Source of the DNA: JAFALK01 sp042701975
Lineage (GTDB): Bacteria; Pseudomonadota; Gammaproteobacteria; Burkholderiales; Burkholderiaceae_C
Direction: 5' to 3'
Length of the DNA: 64,000 nt
NCBI GenBank assembly: GCA_042701975.1
Contig: CP170561.1
Span: 2,542,001-2,606,000, forward strand
Of the stretch, positions 17,529 through 26,746 are shown piece by piece (position 1 is the first letter of the stretch; each line of letters starts with the position of its first letter). The position numbers and the translations under genes were made by a program. Below the pieces are notes generated by a model. The model had not been told where the DNA came from and made no database searches. It was given only the letters and a program-made list of their open reading frames with translations.

Positions 17529-18743
17529 TCAGCCGCCCAGGACCAGGCGTTTAATCCCTCGCCAGCTCAACACCGAGCCGGGCATCTTGGTTTCATTGAG
17601 CACGCCGGCAAAGGCGCGGATCAGGCGCGGGCTGCGGCGGGCGCGCCAGATCACCAGGTCCACGAGCCAAGGCCAGCGGTTGAAGCTCGTGGCCTTGCGG
17701 TACATCTGGAAGCGCGGCAGCAGGGCCGTGAGCGCGATGGCATAACGCTCTCGCACAGCGGCATCCGAGCCGCCGGCCAGCAGGCTGTCCGCCGCGGCGA
17801 TGCCGGTCTCCATGGCCTTGCCGATGCCTTCGCCGGTGAAGGCGTAGGTCGTGCCCACGGCCTCGCCGGTGCCCAGCAGGCCTGGGCGGCTCCAGTGCGC
17901 GCCGTCCAGGTTGCAACGCAGCGGCGCGCCCTTGAGTTCGCCGACCCAGCGGCCCTGCTCGTTGAGCTGCCGCGCCAATGGATAGACCGTGCAGAATTCG
18001 GCGAAGAGCTCGCGCAGGTTGATGTTCTTCATGCTGCGCCGGCCGTCGCCTTCCTCCACGTTGTGCGAGTCGAGCACGGCCACGCCGATGTTGTAGCGAT
18101 CCTGGCCGCTCGGGAAGATCCAGCCGTAGCCCTGGCGGATGCGTGGATGCCAGATGAAGTGCAGGCCGCTGAGCTGCTCGGCCAGGCCGGGCAGCTCCAC
18201 ATAGCCGCGCAGGGCGATGGAGCTGGGAGTGCGGCGCTCGCACAGGCCGGCGGCCTGCAGTGGGCCCGCGCTGGCGCCGGTGGCCAGGATCACCCATTGC
18301 GCGCCGAGCTCAAAGGTCTGGTTGCCGTGTTGCAGTTTGGCGCCGCAGATGCGACCCGCCGTATCGGTCATCGGGGCGAGAAAACGCACGCCCTGCGTGA
18401 AGCGCGCGCCCGCCTCTTCGGCCGCCTGCGCCAGCAGATGATCGAGCTCGCGCCGACCGATCACTGCCATCTCGCCCGGCACGTCCACGAAGCCGCCGCG
18501 CGGCCCCACGCAATGCGCGTGGTTGACGAGTTGGGCCTGAGCGAGCACGCGTTCCTTCAGGCCCAGGCGGGCGAGGGCGGCCAGGGCATCGGGCACCAAG
18601 CCATCGCCGCAGGTCTTGTCGCGCGGGAAGCTCTGGGCATCGACGAGCAGCACCTCGCGTCCGGCCTGCGCAAGCACACGCGCGCAGGCGCTGCCGGCCG
18701 GGCCGGCGCCGATGACGAGGAACTCGCAGGAGCTGGGGAACAT
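17529..18743 (-). CDS. Geranylgeranyl-reductase-family FAD oxidoreductase
   Basis: 404-residue flavoprotein: FAD dinucleotide motif LVIGAGPAGSACARVL at the N-terminus, the family motif FPRDKTCGDGLVP, substrate-binding RRELDHLLAQAA, and LLGTGEAVGTTYAFTGEGIGKAMETG for FAD ribityl binding. These are hallmarks of the GGR/ChlP family; members reduce isoprenoid double bonds or act on quinones and porphyrins. The start at 18743 gives a short N-terminus before the FAD fold. It lies just upstream of moaA (26 bp), probably one transcript. Substrate unknown. Confidence 0.82.
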   Translation of the reverse strand: MFPSSCEFLVIGAGPAGSACARVLAQAGREVLLVDAQSFPRDKTCGDGLVPDALAALARLGLKERVLAQAQLVNHAHCVGPRGGFVDVPGEMAVIGRRELDHLLAQAAEEAGARFTQGVRFLAPMTDTAGRICGAKLQHGNQTFELGAQWVILATGASAGPLQAAGLCERRTPSSIALRGYVELPGLAEQLSGLHFIWHPRIRQGYGWIFPSGQDRYNIGVAVLDSHNVEEGDGRRSMKNINLRELFAEFCTVYPLARQLNEQGRWVGELKGAPLRCNLDGAHWSRPGLLGTGEAVGTTYAFTGEGIGKAMETGIAAADSLLAGGSDAAVRERYAIALTALLPRFQMYRKATSFNRWPWLVDLVIWRARRSPRLIRAFAGVLNETKMPGSVLSWRGIKRLVLGG

Positions 18744-18845
18744 GGAGATCGGGTGATTGTTGGGAGGCAGGAGGCGCGATTGTGCGGCTTTGGCGCAGCG
18801 CTCCCGGGACTGCACCGCTTGTCAGCATTCACCTGCAGCGGTTGA

Positions 18846-19802
18846 ATGCGGGCCATGACTTCAATCCTGCATGCTGACCTGCCTCATTTCGTGTCCTTCG
18901 GCGAAGCCTTGACCGATCTTTTCCCCCTGCCCGCCGAGGGCCCGGACCGCTGGCGCGCGGCCTGTGGCGGAGGACCCTGGAACGTGGCGCGGGCGATGTC
19001 GGCGCTGGGTACGATGAGCGCCTTTGGCGGTGCGATCAGCAGCTGCAGCTTCGGCCGCGCGATCTGGCAGGCCAGCCAGGATGCGCATCTGGATCTGCGC
19101 TTTCTGCAGCAGGTGCAGCAGTCGCCGCTGCTGGCGGTGCTGGAGTCCGTCGATCCGCCGAGTTACTTCTTCGTCGGCGAGAACAGCGCCGACCTGCACT
19201 ACCACCCCGAACGCATGCCGAGCGGCTGGACCGAAGCGCTGCGCTGGGCGCACTTCGGGGGGCTGAGCCTTTCGCGCCCGCCGCTGGCGGAGCGCCTGGT
19301 GGCCGTGGCCACGCACGTGAAGGCCGTGGGCAAGAAGGTCAGCTACGACCCGAACTTCCGGCCGCAGATGGACTCGCGCTACGACGACACGCTGCACCGC
19401 ATGTGCAAGCTGGCGGACTTCATCAAGGTGTCCGACGAAGACCTGCGCGGCCTGTTCCGCAGCCGCGACCACCACACGGGCCTGGCGCAGATCGGCGCCT
19501 GGAACCCGAAGGCCTGGGTGCTGGTCACCCGCGGTCCGGGCCCGGCGACGCTGTATCGCGGCATGCAGGAATGGCAGGCCGTGCCGCCAGCGGTGAAGGT
19601 CGAGGACACCGTGGGCGCGGGCGATGCCACCGTGGCCGGCTTCGTCAACAGCCTGATGACCGATCCGGATGCGCCGCCGCAGCGCCACTTGGCCTGGGCA
19701 CTGGCGACAGGGGCGGGCGCCTGCACCGCTGCCGGAGCCAGCCCGCCAAGCCCGGCGCTGGTGGCCACGCTGGCGGCTCAGGTGGTGGCGACCTCGGACT
19801 GA
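18846..19802 (+). CDS. PfkB-family carbohydrate kinase (fructokinase-like)
   Basis: 318-residue sugar kinase of the ribokinase/PfkB family. It starts with FVSFGEALTDLFPLP, has the Gly-rich CGGGPWNVARAM, the sugar lid and SYDPNFRPQM (PfkB signature region), and the anion-hole motif VEDTVGAGDATVAGF with catalytic Asp. Closest in style to fructokinases, but the substrate cannot be fixed. ATGs at 18846 and 18855 are both possible starts. Divergent from the flavoprotein gene and followed by the paa promoter region. Confidence 0.85.
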   Translation: MRAMTSILHADLPHFVSFGEALTDLFPLPAEGPDRWRAACGGGPWNVARAMSALGTMSAFGGAISSCSFGRAIWQASQDAHLDLRFLQQVQQSPLLAVLESVDPPSYFFVGENSADLHYHPERMPSGWTEALRWAHFGGLSLSRPPLAERLVAVATHVKAVGKKVSYDPNFRPQMDSRYDDTLHRMCKLADFIKVSDEDLRGLFRSRDHHTGLAQIGAWNPKAWVLVTRGPGPATLYRGMQEWQAVPPAVKVEDTVGAGDATVAGFVNSLMTDPDAPPQRHLAWALATGAGACTAAGASPPSPALVATLAAQVVATSD

Positions 19803-19821
19803 GTCAGTTTCCGGCGCTTCC

Positions 19822-19850
19822 TTGCCGCGGGCCGGTTCATCGTCTATGAT
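19822..19850 (+). promoter_or_regulatory. paa operon promoter
   Basis: TTGCCG (19822-19827), a 17-bp spacer and TATGAT (19845-19850) make a good sigma-70 promoter 55 bp upstream of paaG. The palindrome at 19852-19867 directly follows the -10 and would cover the transcription start. Confidence 0.75.
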
Positions 19851-19851
19851 C

Positions 19852-19867
19852 TACCGACCGGTCGGTA
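19852..19867. promoter_or_regulatory. Palindromic operator, probably PaaR
   Basis: Perfect 16-bp palindrome TACCGACCGGTCGGTA, two bases after the -10 of the paaG promoter. Its size and symmetry fit a TetR-family dimer, and a TetR-type paaR lies within the same cluster. TetR repressors usually sit at this position to block transcription until the effector (phenylacetyl-CoA for PaaR) binds. Assignment to PaaR is inferred from context. Confidence 0.75.
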
Positions 19868-19904
19868 AAGAATTCATTCGACTGGAGGCACGAGGAGACA
19901 AGGC

Positions 19905-20717
19905 ATGGCAGAGCAGCGTGATCAAGCGCCAAGTGTCGAGGTCCGTCACGACGGCCCGGTCCGCACCCTGGTCCTGAACCGCCCGGCGGCGTTGAACGCC
20001 TGCACGGGCGCCATGCTCGTGCAGTTGCGCGAAGCGCTGGAGTCGGCCGCTGCCGACTCCAGCGTGCGCTGCGTGCTGCTGACCGGCGCGGGCCGCGCCT
20101 TCTGCGCTGGCCAGGACCTGAGCGATCCGTTGGTTGCGCCCGTCGAGGGTGAAGCTGCCAAGGACCTCGGCCCCATGCTCACCGACTACTACAACCCGCT
20201 GCTGCGCCTGCTGCGCGAGCTGCCCGTGCCCACGGTGGCCGCCGTCAACGGTGTGGCGGCTGGCTCGGGCGCCAACCTGGCGCTGAGCTGCGATTTCGTG
20301 CTCGCCAGCGAGAAGGCCAGCTTTATCCAGGCCTTCAGCAAGATCGGCCTGGTGCCGGACAGCGGCGGCACCTGGCTGCTGCCGCGCTTGGTGGGGCGTG
20401 CGCGTGCGCTGCAATTGGCGATGCTGGGCGACAAGCTGCCCGCGGCTGAAGCCGCCGCCATCGGTCTGATCGCGCGCTGCCTGCCGGAAGGCGAGCTGAT
20501 GCCCGAAGCCGCAGCGCTTGCTGCGCGGCTGGCCGCCATGCCGACGAAGGCGCTGGTCGAGACGCGCCGTGCCATGGATGCCGCTGTGCTGACCGGTTAT
20601 GCCGACGCACTCGACGCCGAGGCTGTGCTGCAAAGCAGCCTGGGCCGCGGCGCCGACTATCTGGAAGGCGTGTCCGCCTTCCAGCAAAAGCGCGCTCCTG
20701 TCTTCACCGACCGCTGA
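19905..20717 (+). CDS. paaG: 2-(1,2-epoxy-1,2-dihydrophenyl)acetyl-CoA isomerase PaaG
   Basis: Crotonase-family enzyme (270 aa) that isomerises the ring-1,2-epoxide of phenylacetyl-CoA to the oxepin-CoA, the step after PaaABCE. Crotonase features are AGRAFCAGQDLSD (oxyanion hole), NGVAAGSGANLALSCDFVLA and KIGLVPDSGGTWLLPRLVG with the catalytic Asp region. GGAG precedes the ATG. First gene of the paa operon, just downstream of the palindromic operator. Confidence 0.9.
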   Translation: MAEQRDQAPSVEVRHDGPVRTLVLNRPAALNACTGAMLVQLREALESAAADSSVRCVLLTGAGRAFCAGQDLSDPLVAPVEGEAAKDLGPMLTDYYNPLLRLLRELPVPTVAAVNGVAAGSGANLALSCDFVLASEKASFIQAFSKIGLVPDSGGTWLLPRLVGRARALQLAMLGDKLPAAEAAAIGLIARCLPEGELMPEAAALAARLAAMPTKALVETRRAMDAAVLTGYADALDAEAVLQSSLGRGADYLEGVSAFQQKRAPVFTDR

Positions 20718-20734
20718 AGAAGAACTCGCCCGCC

Positions 20735-21168
20735 ATGACGCCGCAGCAAACTGCCGAAGCCGTCCGGGACTTGATGCTGGCCAGGGACAGCGCGAGCCGG
20801 GCGCTCGGCATGGAAGTGCTGGCCATTGCCCCCGGCAGCGCCACGCTGGCCATGACCGTGCGCGAGGACATGCTCAACGGCTTCGAGCTGTGCCATGGCG
20901 GCCTGATCGCCACGCTGGCCGATTCCGCCTTTGCCTTCGCCTGCAATTCGCGCAACGAACGGACCGTGGCCTCGGGCTTTTCCATCGACATCGTGGTGCC
21001 AGGCCGGCCGGGCGACCGCCTGACGGCAACGGCGCGCGAGCTGCACCGCGCCGGCCGCACCGGCGTCTACGACATCACGGTGCGCAACCAGCGCGACGAA
21101 CTGGTGGCGGAGTTCCGCGGCAAGTCCTATGCGCTCAAGGGCCAGACGATCGTGGAGGGCCTCGCATC

Positions 21169-21172
<4 letters not shown>
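20735..21172 (+). CDS. paaI: Hydroxyphenylacetyl-CoA thioesterase PaaI
   Basis: Hotdog-fold thioesterase (145 aa) that rescues CoA from dead-end hydroxyphenylacetyl-CoA intermediates. The family motif is ELCHGGLIATLADSAFAFACNS, with the catalytic Asp; SGFSIDIVVPGRPGDRL follows. Located 17 bp after paaG; its stop overlaps the paaK start by 4 bp (ATGA). Confidence 0.92.
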
Positions 21173-22467
<1,295 letters not shown>

Positions 22468-22489
22468 ACAGAGAAGGAAGGAGTCAGCC

Positions 22490-23482
22490 ATGTACACCCA
22501 AGCCATGAGCGTCGGCCCGCAGGATGCGGCGAGCAAGGCCGAAGACGCCCGCCTGATGGCCGGCTTCGACGCCCGCATCGATGCCGGCGACTTCATCGAA
22601 GCCAAGGACTGGATGCCCGAGCACTACCGCAAGACGCTCGTCCGCCAGATCAGCCAGCACGCGCACTCCGAGATCGTCGGCATGCTGCCCGAAGGCAACT
22701 GGATCTCGCGCGCGCCTACCTTGAAGCGCAAGGCCATCCTGCTCGCCAAGGTGCAGGACGAAGCGGGCCACGGCCTCTATCTCTATTCCGCCGCGGAGAC
22801 GCTGGGCACCAGCCGCGACCAGATGCTGGACGCGCTGCACACGGGCAAGGCCAAGTACAGCTCGATCTTCAACTACCCGACGCTGAGCTGGGCCGACGTC
22901 GGCGTGATCGGCTGGCTGGTGGACGGCGCGGCCATCATGAACCAGGTGCCGCTGTGCCGCTGCTCATACGCGCCCTATGCGCGGGCCATGATCCGCGTCT
23001 GCCGTGAGGAAAGTTTCCACCAGCGCCAGGGCTATGAGTCGCTGCTCACGCTGATGCGCGATGGCACCGAGGCGCAGAAGGCCATGGTGCAGGACGCCGT
23101 CAACCGCTGGTGGTGGCCTTCGCTGATGATGTTCGGCCCGCCCGACGATGCCTCGCCCAATTCCGAACAGTCGATGCGCTGGGGTATCAAGCGCATCTCG
23201 AACGACGCGTTGCGCCAGAAGTTCGTGGACGCCACCGTGCCGCAGGCCGACATCCTTGGCGTGACGCTGCCCGATGCCGATCTGAAATGGAACGCCGAGC
23301 GCGATGCCTACGATTTCGGCAGCATCGACTGGGACGAGTTCTGGCGCGTGGTGAACGGCGAAGGGCCGCTGAATCGCGAGCGGTTGAACGCCCGCGTCAA
23401 GGCCTGGAACGACGGTGCCTGGGTGCGCGAAGCCGCGCTGGCCCACGCCAAGAAGCAAGCAATGAAGGAGGAAGCAGCATGA
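22490..23482 (+). CDS. paaA: 1,2-phenylacetyl-CoA epoxidase subunit PaaA
   Basis: Catalytic alpha subunit (330 aa) of the diiron phenylacetyl-CoA epoxidase. The diiron ligands lie in KVQDEAGHGLYL and CREESFHQRQG, the two E-x-x-H motifs of ferritin-like bacterial multicomponent monooxygenases. The SD GGAAGGAG precedes the ATG. Overlaps paaB by 4 bp (ATGA). Confidence 0.97.
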   Translation: MYTQAMSVGPQDAASKAEDARLMAGFDARIDAGDFIEAKDWMPEHYRKTLVRQISQHAHSEIVGMLPEGNWISRAPTLKRKAILLAKVQDEAGHGLYLYSAAETLGTSRDQMLDALHTGKAKYSSIFNYPTLSWADVGVIGWLVDGAAIMNQVPLCRCSYAPYARAMIRVCREESFHQRQGYESLLTLMRDGTEAQKAMVQDAVNRWWWPSLMMFGPPDDASPNSEQSMRWGIKRISNDALRQKFVDATVPQADILGVTLPDADLKWNAERDAYDFGSIDWDEFWRVVNGEGPLNRERLNARVKAWNDGAWVREAALAHAKKQAMKEEAA

Positions 23483-23769
23483 GCACTCAGAACGAATGGC
23501 CGCTGTGGGAAGTCTTCGTCCGCTCCAAGGCGGGCCTGGACCACAAGCACTGCGGCAGCCTGCACGCCGCCGACGCCAAGATGGCCGTACAGATGGCGCG
23601 CGACGTCTACACCCGCCGCCAAGAGGGCGTGAGCATCTGGGTCGTGCCTTCGAGCGCGATCACGGCTTCCGATCCTTCGGACAAGGGTGCGTACTTCGAC
23701 CCGATGGAAGACAAGGTGTACCGACACCCAACCTTCTACGAGCTGCCCGATTCGCTGAACCACATGTGA
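23479..23769 (+). CDS. paaB: 1,2-phenylacetyl-CoA epoxidase subunit PaaB
   Basis: 96-residue structural subunit of the epoxidase. The reading WPLWEVFVRSKAGLDHKHCGSLHAADA and the ending YRHPTFYELPDSLNHM are characteristic of PaaB. Start ATG overlaps the paaA stop; a longer open frame upstream only shadows paaA. Confidence 0.96.
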   Translation: MSTQNEWPLWEVFVRSKAGLDHKHCGSLHAADAKMAVQMARDVYTRRQEGVSIWVVPSSAITASDPSDKGAYFDPMEDKVYRHPTFYELPDSLNHM

Positions 23770-23785
23770 TGAGCGGGCCCACGAC

Positions 23786-24550
23786 ATGAGTGCATCCATC
23801 CAGATCGGCTCCGCAGCACCGTTTCGTTATGTGCTGCGACTGGCCGACACCTGCTTGATCTCGGCCCAGCGCCTCTCCGAGTGGTGCGGCCACGCGCCGA
23901 TCCTCGAAGAAGACATCGGCATGAGCAACATCGCGCTGGACCTCGTCGGCCAGGCACGTGCGCTGCTGAGCCACGCCGCGGCGCTCGATGGCCGCGGCCA
24001 TGACGAAGATCAACTGGCCTTCCTGCGCGAGGAGCGCGACTACCTGAACCCGGTGCTGGTCGAGCTGCCGCGCGGCGACTTTGCCTTCACGCAGCTGCGC
24101 CAGGCCGGTCTCGCCCTGTGGCTGCTGCTGTTCTGGCCGAAGCTCGAAAAGTCGGGCGACGCCGAACTGGCCGCCATCGCAGGCAAGGCCGTCAAGGAAG
24201 CGCGTTATCACTTTGAGCATGCCGGTGACTGGGTCGTGCGCCTGGGCGACGGCAGCGAAGAATCTGCAGCGCGCATGAAAGTGGCGCTGACCACGCTGTG
24301 GCCCTACTTCAACGAGCTGTTCGACACCGACGAGATCGACGCCATGCAAACGCTTGGCCCGGCCTGGAGCGAACTGCGCGATGCCTGGCATGAGCGCTTC
24401 GCGACGCTGCTGCAGAGCGCAGACCTGCCCGTGCCCGGCCCCAGCAAGTACCAGAGCCGCGGCCGCAACGGCGTGCACAGCGAGCACATGGGCCCGCTGC
24501 TGGCGCAGATGCAGGTCCTGCAGCGCGCCTATCCCGGCGGCAAGTGGTGA
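23786..24550 (+). CDS. paaC: 1,2-phenylacetyl-CoA epoxidase subunit PaaC
   Basis: Ferritin-like beta subunit (254 aa) pairing with PaaA. Typical segments are YVLRLADTCLISAQRLSEWCG, GMSNIALDLVGQARALL and KAVKEARYHFEHAGDWVVRLGDG, ending GRNGVHSEHMGPLLAQMQ. Its stop shares one base with the paaD start. Confidence 0.96.
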   Translation: MSASIQIGSAAPFRYVLRLADTCLISAQRLSEWCGHAPILEEDIGMSNIALDLVGQARALLSHAAALDGRGHDEDQLAFLREERDYLNPVLVELPRGDFAFTQLRQAGLALWLLLFWPKLEKSGDAELAAIAGKAVKEARYHFEHAGDWVVRLGDGSEESAARMKVALTTLWPYFNELFDTDEIDAMQTLGPAWSELRDAWHERFATLLQSADLPVPGPSKYQSRGRNGVHSEHMGPLLAQMQVLQRAYPGGKW

Positions 24551-25053
24551 TGACGGTGATGGACCAGGCCTGCACGCGCCTCGAAGCCGCACGTGAAGTG
24601 CTGGCCCAGGTGCCCGATCCCGAGATCCCGGTGCTGACGCTCATGGATCTGGGCATCGTGCGCGATCTGCGCCTGCGTGAGGACGGAACGGACGGCCTCG
24701 AAGTCGTGCTGACGCCGACTTACAGCGGCTGCCCCGCCACGGAGGCCATCGCCGACGATGTGCGCGCCGCGCTCGCCCGCTTCGGCGAAGTGCAGATCAC
24801 GTTGCAACGCGCCCCCGCCTGGACCACCGACTGGATCAGCGAAGACGGCAAGCGCAAGCTGCGCGAGTACGGCATCGCGCCGCCCGGCTCCACGCAGGAC
24901 CTTGCACAAGGCATCAAGCCGCAGTTCCCGTCCTGCCCGCGCTGCAGCAGCCGGCAATCCGAGAAGCTCTCGGCCTTCGGCTCCACGCCCTGCAAGAGCC
25001 TGTTCCGCTGCCGGGCCTGCGGCGAACCCTTCGAATACTTCAAACCGATATGA
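24550..25053 (+). CDS. paaD: Phenylacetate degradation protein PaaD
   Basis: 167-residue protein needed for epoxidase activity, probably in Fe-S maturation: an N-terminal MIP18/DUF59-type domain (VPDPEIPVLTLMDLGIVRD, TYSGCPATEAI) and a C-terminal four-cysteine zinc/iron motif (CPRCSS...CRACGEPFEYF). The ATG at 24550 overlaps the paaC TGA; two in-frame GTGs just upstream are weaker alternatives. Confidence 0.95.
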   Translation: MTVMDQACTRLEAAREVLAQVPDPEIPVLTLMDLGIVRDLRLREDGTDGLEVVLTPTYSGCPATEAIADDVRAALARFGEVQITLQRAPAWTTDWISEDGKRKLREYGIAPPGSTQDLAQGIKPQFPSCPRCSSRQSEKLSAFGSTPCKSLFRCRACGEPFEYFKPI

Positions 25054-26123
25054 GCTTGCACTTCCATCCGCTGCGTGTGAACGAGGTCCATCTGGATGCC
25101 GAAGACGCCCTCGTCATCGGCTTCGAAGTTCCGGTCGAGCTGCGCGAGACCTTCCGCTTCACGGCCGGCCAGTACCTGACGCTGCGCGCCGATGTGAACG
25201 GCCAGGACCTGCGCCGCTCGTACTCGATCTGCGCCGGCGAGGGCGACGGCGTGCTGCGCGTCGGCGTGCGGCGCGTGGAAGGCGGTGCCTTCTCCAGCTT
25301 CGTCCATGGCGGTCTCAAGCCGGGCGATGTGATCGAGGTCTTCCCGCCGCAAGGTCGTTTCAGCCTGCCGCAAGCGAAGGGCCCGCGCCACGTGCTCGGC
25401 ATCGCCGGTGGTTCAGGCATCACGCCCATCCTCTCGATCATGAAGACGCTGCTGGAGCGCGAGCCCCAGAGCCGCTTCACGCTGCTCTACGCGAATCGAC
25501 GCCAGGCCAGCGCGATGTTCAAGGAAGAGATCGAGGACCTGAAGAACCAGCACATGGGCCGGCTCTCACTGTTCCACGTGTTCTCGCGCGAGATGGTCGA
25601 TGCACCGCTGTTTGCCGGTCGGCTCGATGCCGGCAAGCTCGCGCAGATTTTCGCCACCGCCGTGCAGCTCAAGAACGTGGACGAGGCTTTTGTCTGTGGC
25701 CCGTTCGAGATGAACGAGCACGCCGAAGCCGTGCTCTCCGCGCTCGGGATGAAGGCTTCGCAGATCCACATCGAGCGCTTCGGCACGCCCGAGATGCAGC
25801 AGGGCCGCGCCGCGCCGCACGAAGTCAAGGACGGCGACGCGCAGGCCATCGTCACGCTGATCCGCGATGGCCTCGCGCGCGACTTCGAGTTCTCGCGCGA
25901 AGATCCGAGCCTGCTCGACGCGGCCGCGCGTGCCGGCATCGAAGTGCCCTATTCCTGCAAGAGCGGCGTGTGCTCCACCTGCCGCTGCAAGCTGGTCGAG
26001 GGGCAGGTGCGCATGGACAAGAACTTCGCGCTGGACAAGGCCGAAGTGGCGGCCGGCTTCATCCTCTCGTGCCAGGCGCACGCGCTGACGCCCAAGATCG
26101 TCATCTCCTTCGACGAACGCTGA
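25050..26123 (+). CDS. paaE: 1,2-phenylacetyl-CoA epoxidase reductase PaaE
   Basis: 357-residue reductase that passes NADPH electrons to the PaaA diiron centre. FAD domain with RRSYSICAG, NAD(P) domain with GIAGGSGITPILSIMK and FVCGPFEMNEHAEA, and a C-terminal plant-type [2Fe-2S] domain with CKSGVCSTCRCKL and a distal Cys in LSCQAH. Overlaps paaD by 4 bp. Confidence 0.96.
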   Translation: MSLHFHPLRVNEVHLDAEDALVIGFEVPVELRETFRFTAGQYLTLRADVNGQDLRRSYSICAGEGDGVLRVGVRRVEGGAFSSFVHGGLKPGDVIEVFPPQGRFSLPQAKGPRHVLGIAGGSGITPILSIMKTLLEREPQSRFTLLYANRRQASAMFKEEIEDLKNQHMGRLSLFHVFSREMVDAPLFAGRLDAGKLAQIFATAVQLKNVDEAFVCGPFEMNEHAEAVLSALGMKASQIHIERFGTPEMQQGRAAPHEVKDGDAQAIVTLIRDGLARDFEFSREDPSLLDAAARAGIEVPYSCKSGVCSTCRCKLVEGQVRMDKNFALDKAEVAAGFILSCQAHALTPKIVISFDER

Positions 26124-26135
26124 GCACACGACACC

Positions 26136-26732
26136 ATGGCCCGCGGACGCGCCTCCACCTTTGACGCCCAGCGCGAGGAGATCCTCGCCCAGGCAGCCCG
26201 GCTCTTTGCCGCGCAGGGCTTTGTCGGTACCTCGATGAACGAGGTCGCCGAAGCCTGCAAGCTCTCCAAGCCCACGCTCTATCACTACTTCAAGGACAAG
26301 CATGAGCTCGCCATGCAGATCTGCGAAGGCCATGTGGCGCGGCTCGCGGCACTAGTCGATGAAGTGAAGTCCGAAGGCTTGCCGCCTCGCGAGGAATTGC
26401 GCGCGCTGATCGAGCGGTTCGTGCGCGAGTACGGTCTGGCGCAGGACGCGCACCGTGTGCTGACCGAGGACGTGAAGTTCCTTGCCGAGGCCGATCGCGA
26501 GCGGCTGCTCGACGTGCAGCGCCGCGTGGTCGACGCCTTCGCGCAGAGCCTGGTCGCCGTGCGGCCGGAACTGAAGGCCGCCTCGCTCGCCAAGCCGCTG
26601 ACCATGCTGCTGTTCGGCATGATCAATTGGATGCATACCTGGCTGCGGCCCGACGGTGGGTTGAGCCACGAGACCATGGCGCCGCTGGTGGCCGATCTCT
26701 TCTTCGGCGGCGTGACCGCCCTCCAAGTTTGA
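26136..26732 (+). CDS. paaR: TetR-family regulator, probably PaaR
   Basis: 198-residue TetR-family protein. The helix-turn-helix is in AARLFAAQGFVGTSMNEVAEACKLSK (read in part: TSMNEVAEACKLSKPTLYHY). The C-terminal domain is the ligand/dimer part. Position inside the paa operon (12 bp after paaE, 14 bp before paaZ) and the matching palindrome at the paaG promoter point to the phenylacetyl-CoA-responsive repressor PaaR of betaproteobacteria; because it is in the operon it would be autoregulated. Confidence 0.88.
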   Translation: MARGRASTFDAQREEILAQAARLFAAQGFVGTSMNEVAEACKLSKPTLYHYFKDKHELAMQICEGHVARLAALVDEVKSEGLPPREELRALIERFVREYGLAQDAHRVLTEDVKFLAEADRERLLDVQRRVVDAFAQSLVAVRPELKAASLAKPLTMLLFGMINWMHTWLRPDGGLSHETMAPLVADLFFGGVTALQV

Positions 26733-26746
26733 CGGAGACTGATTCC

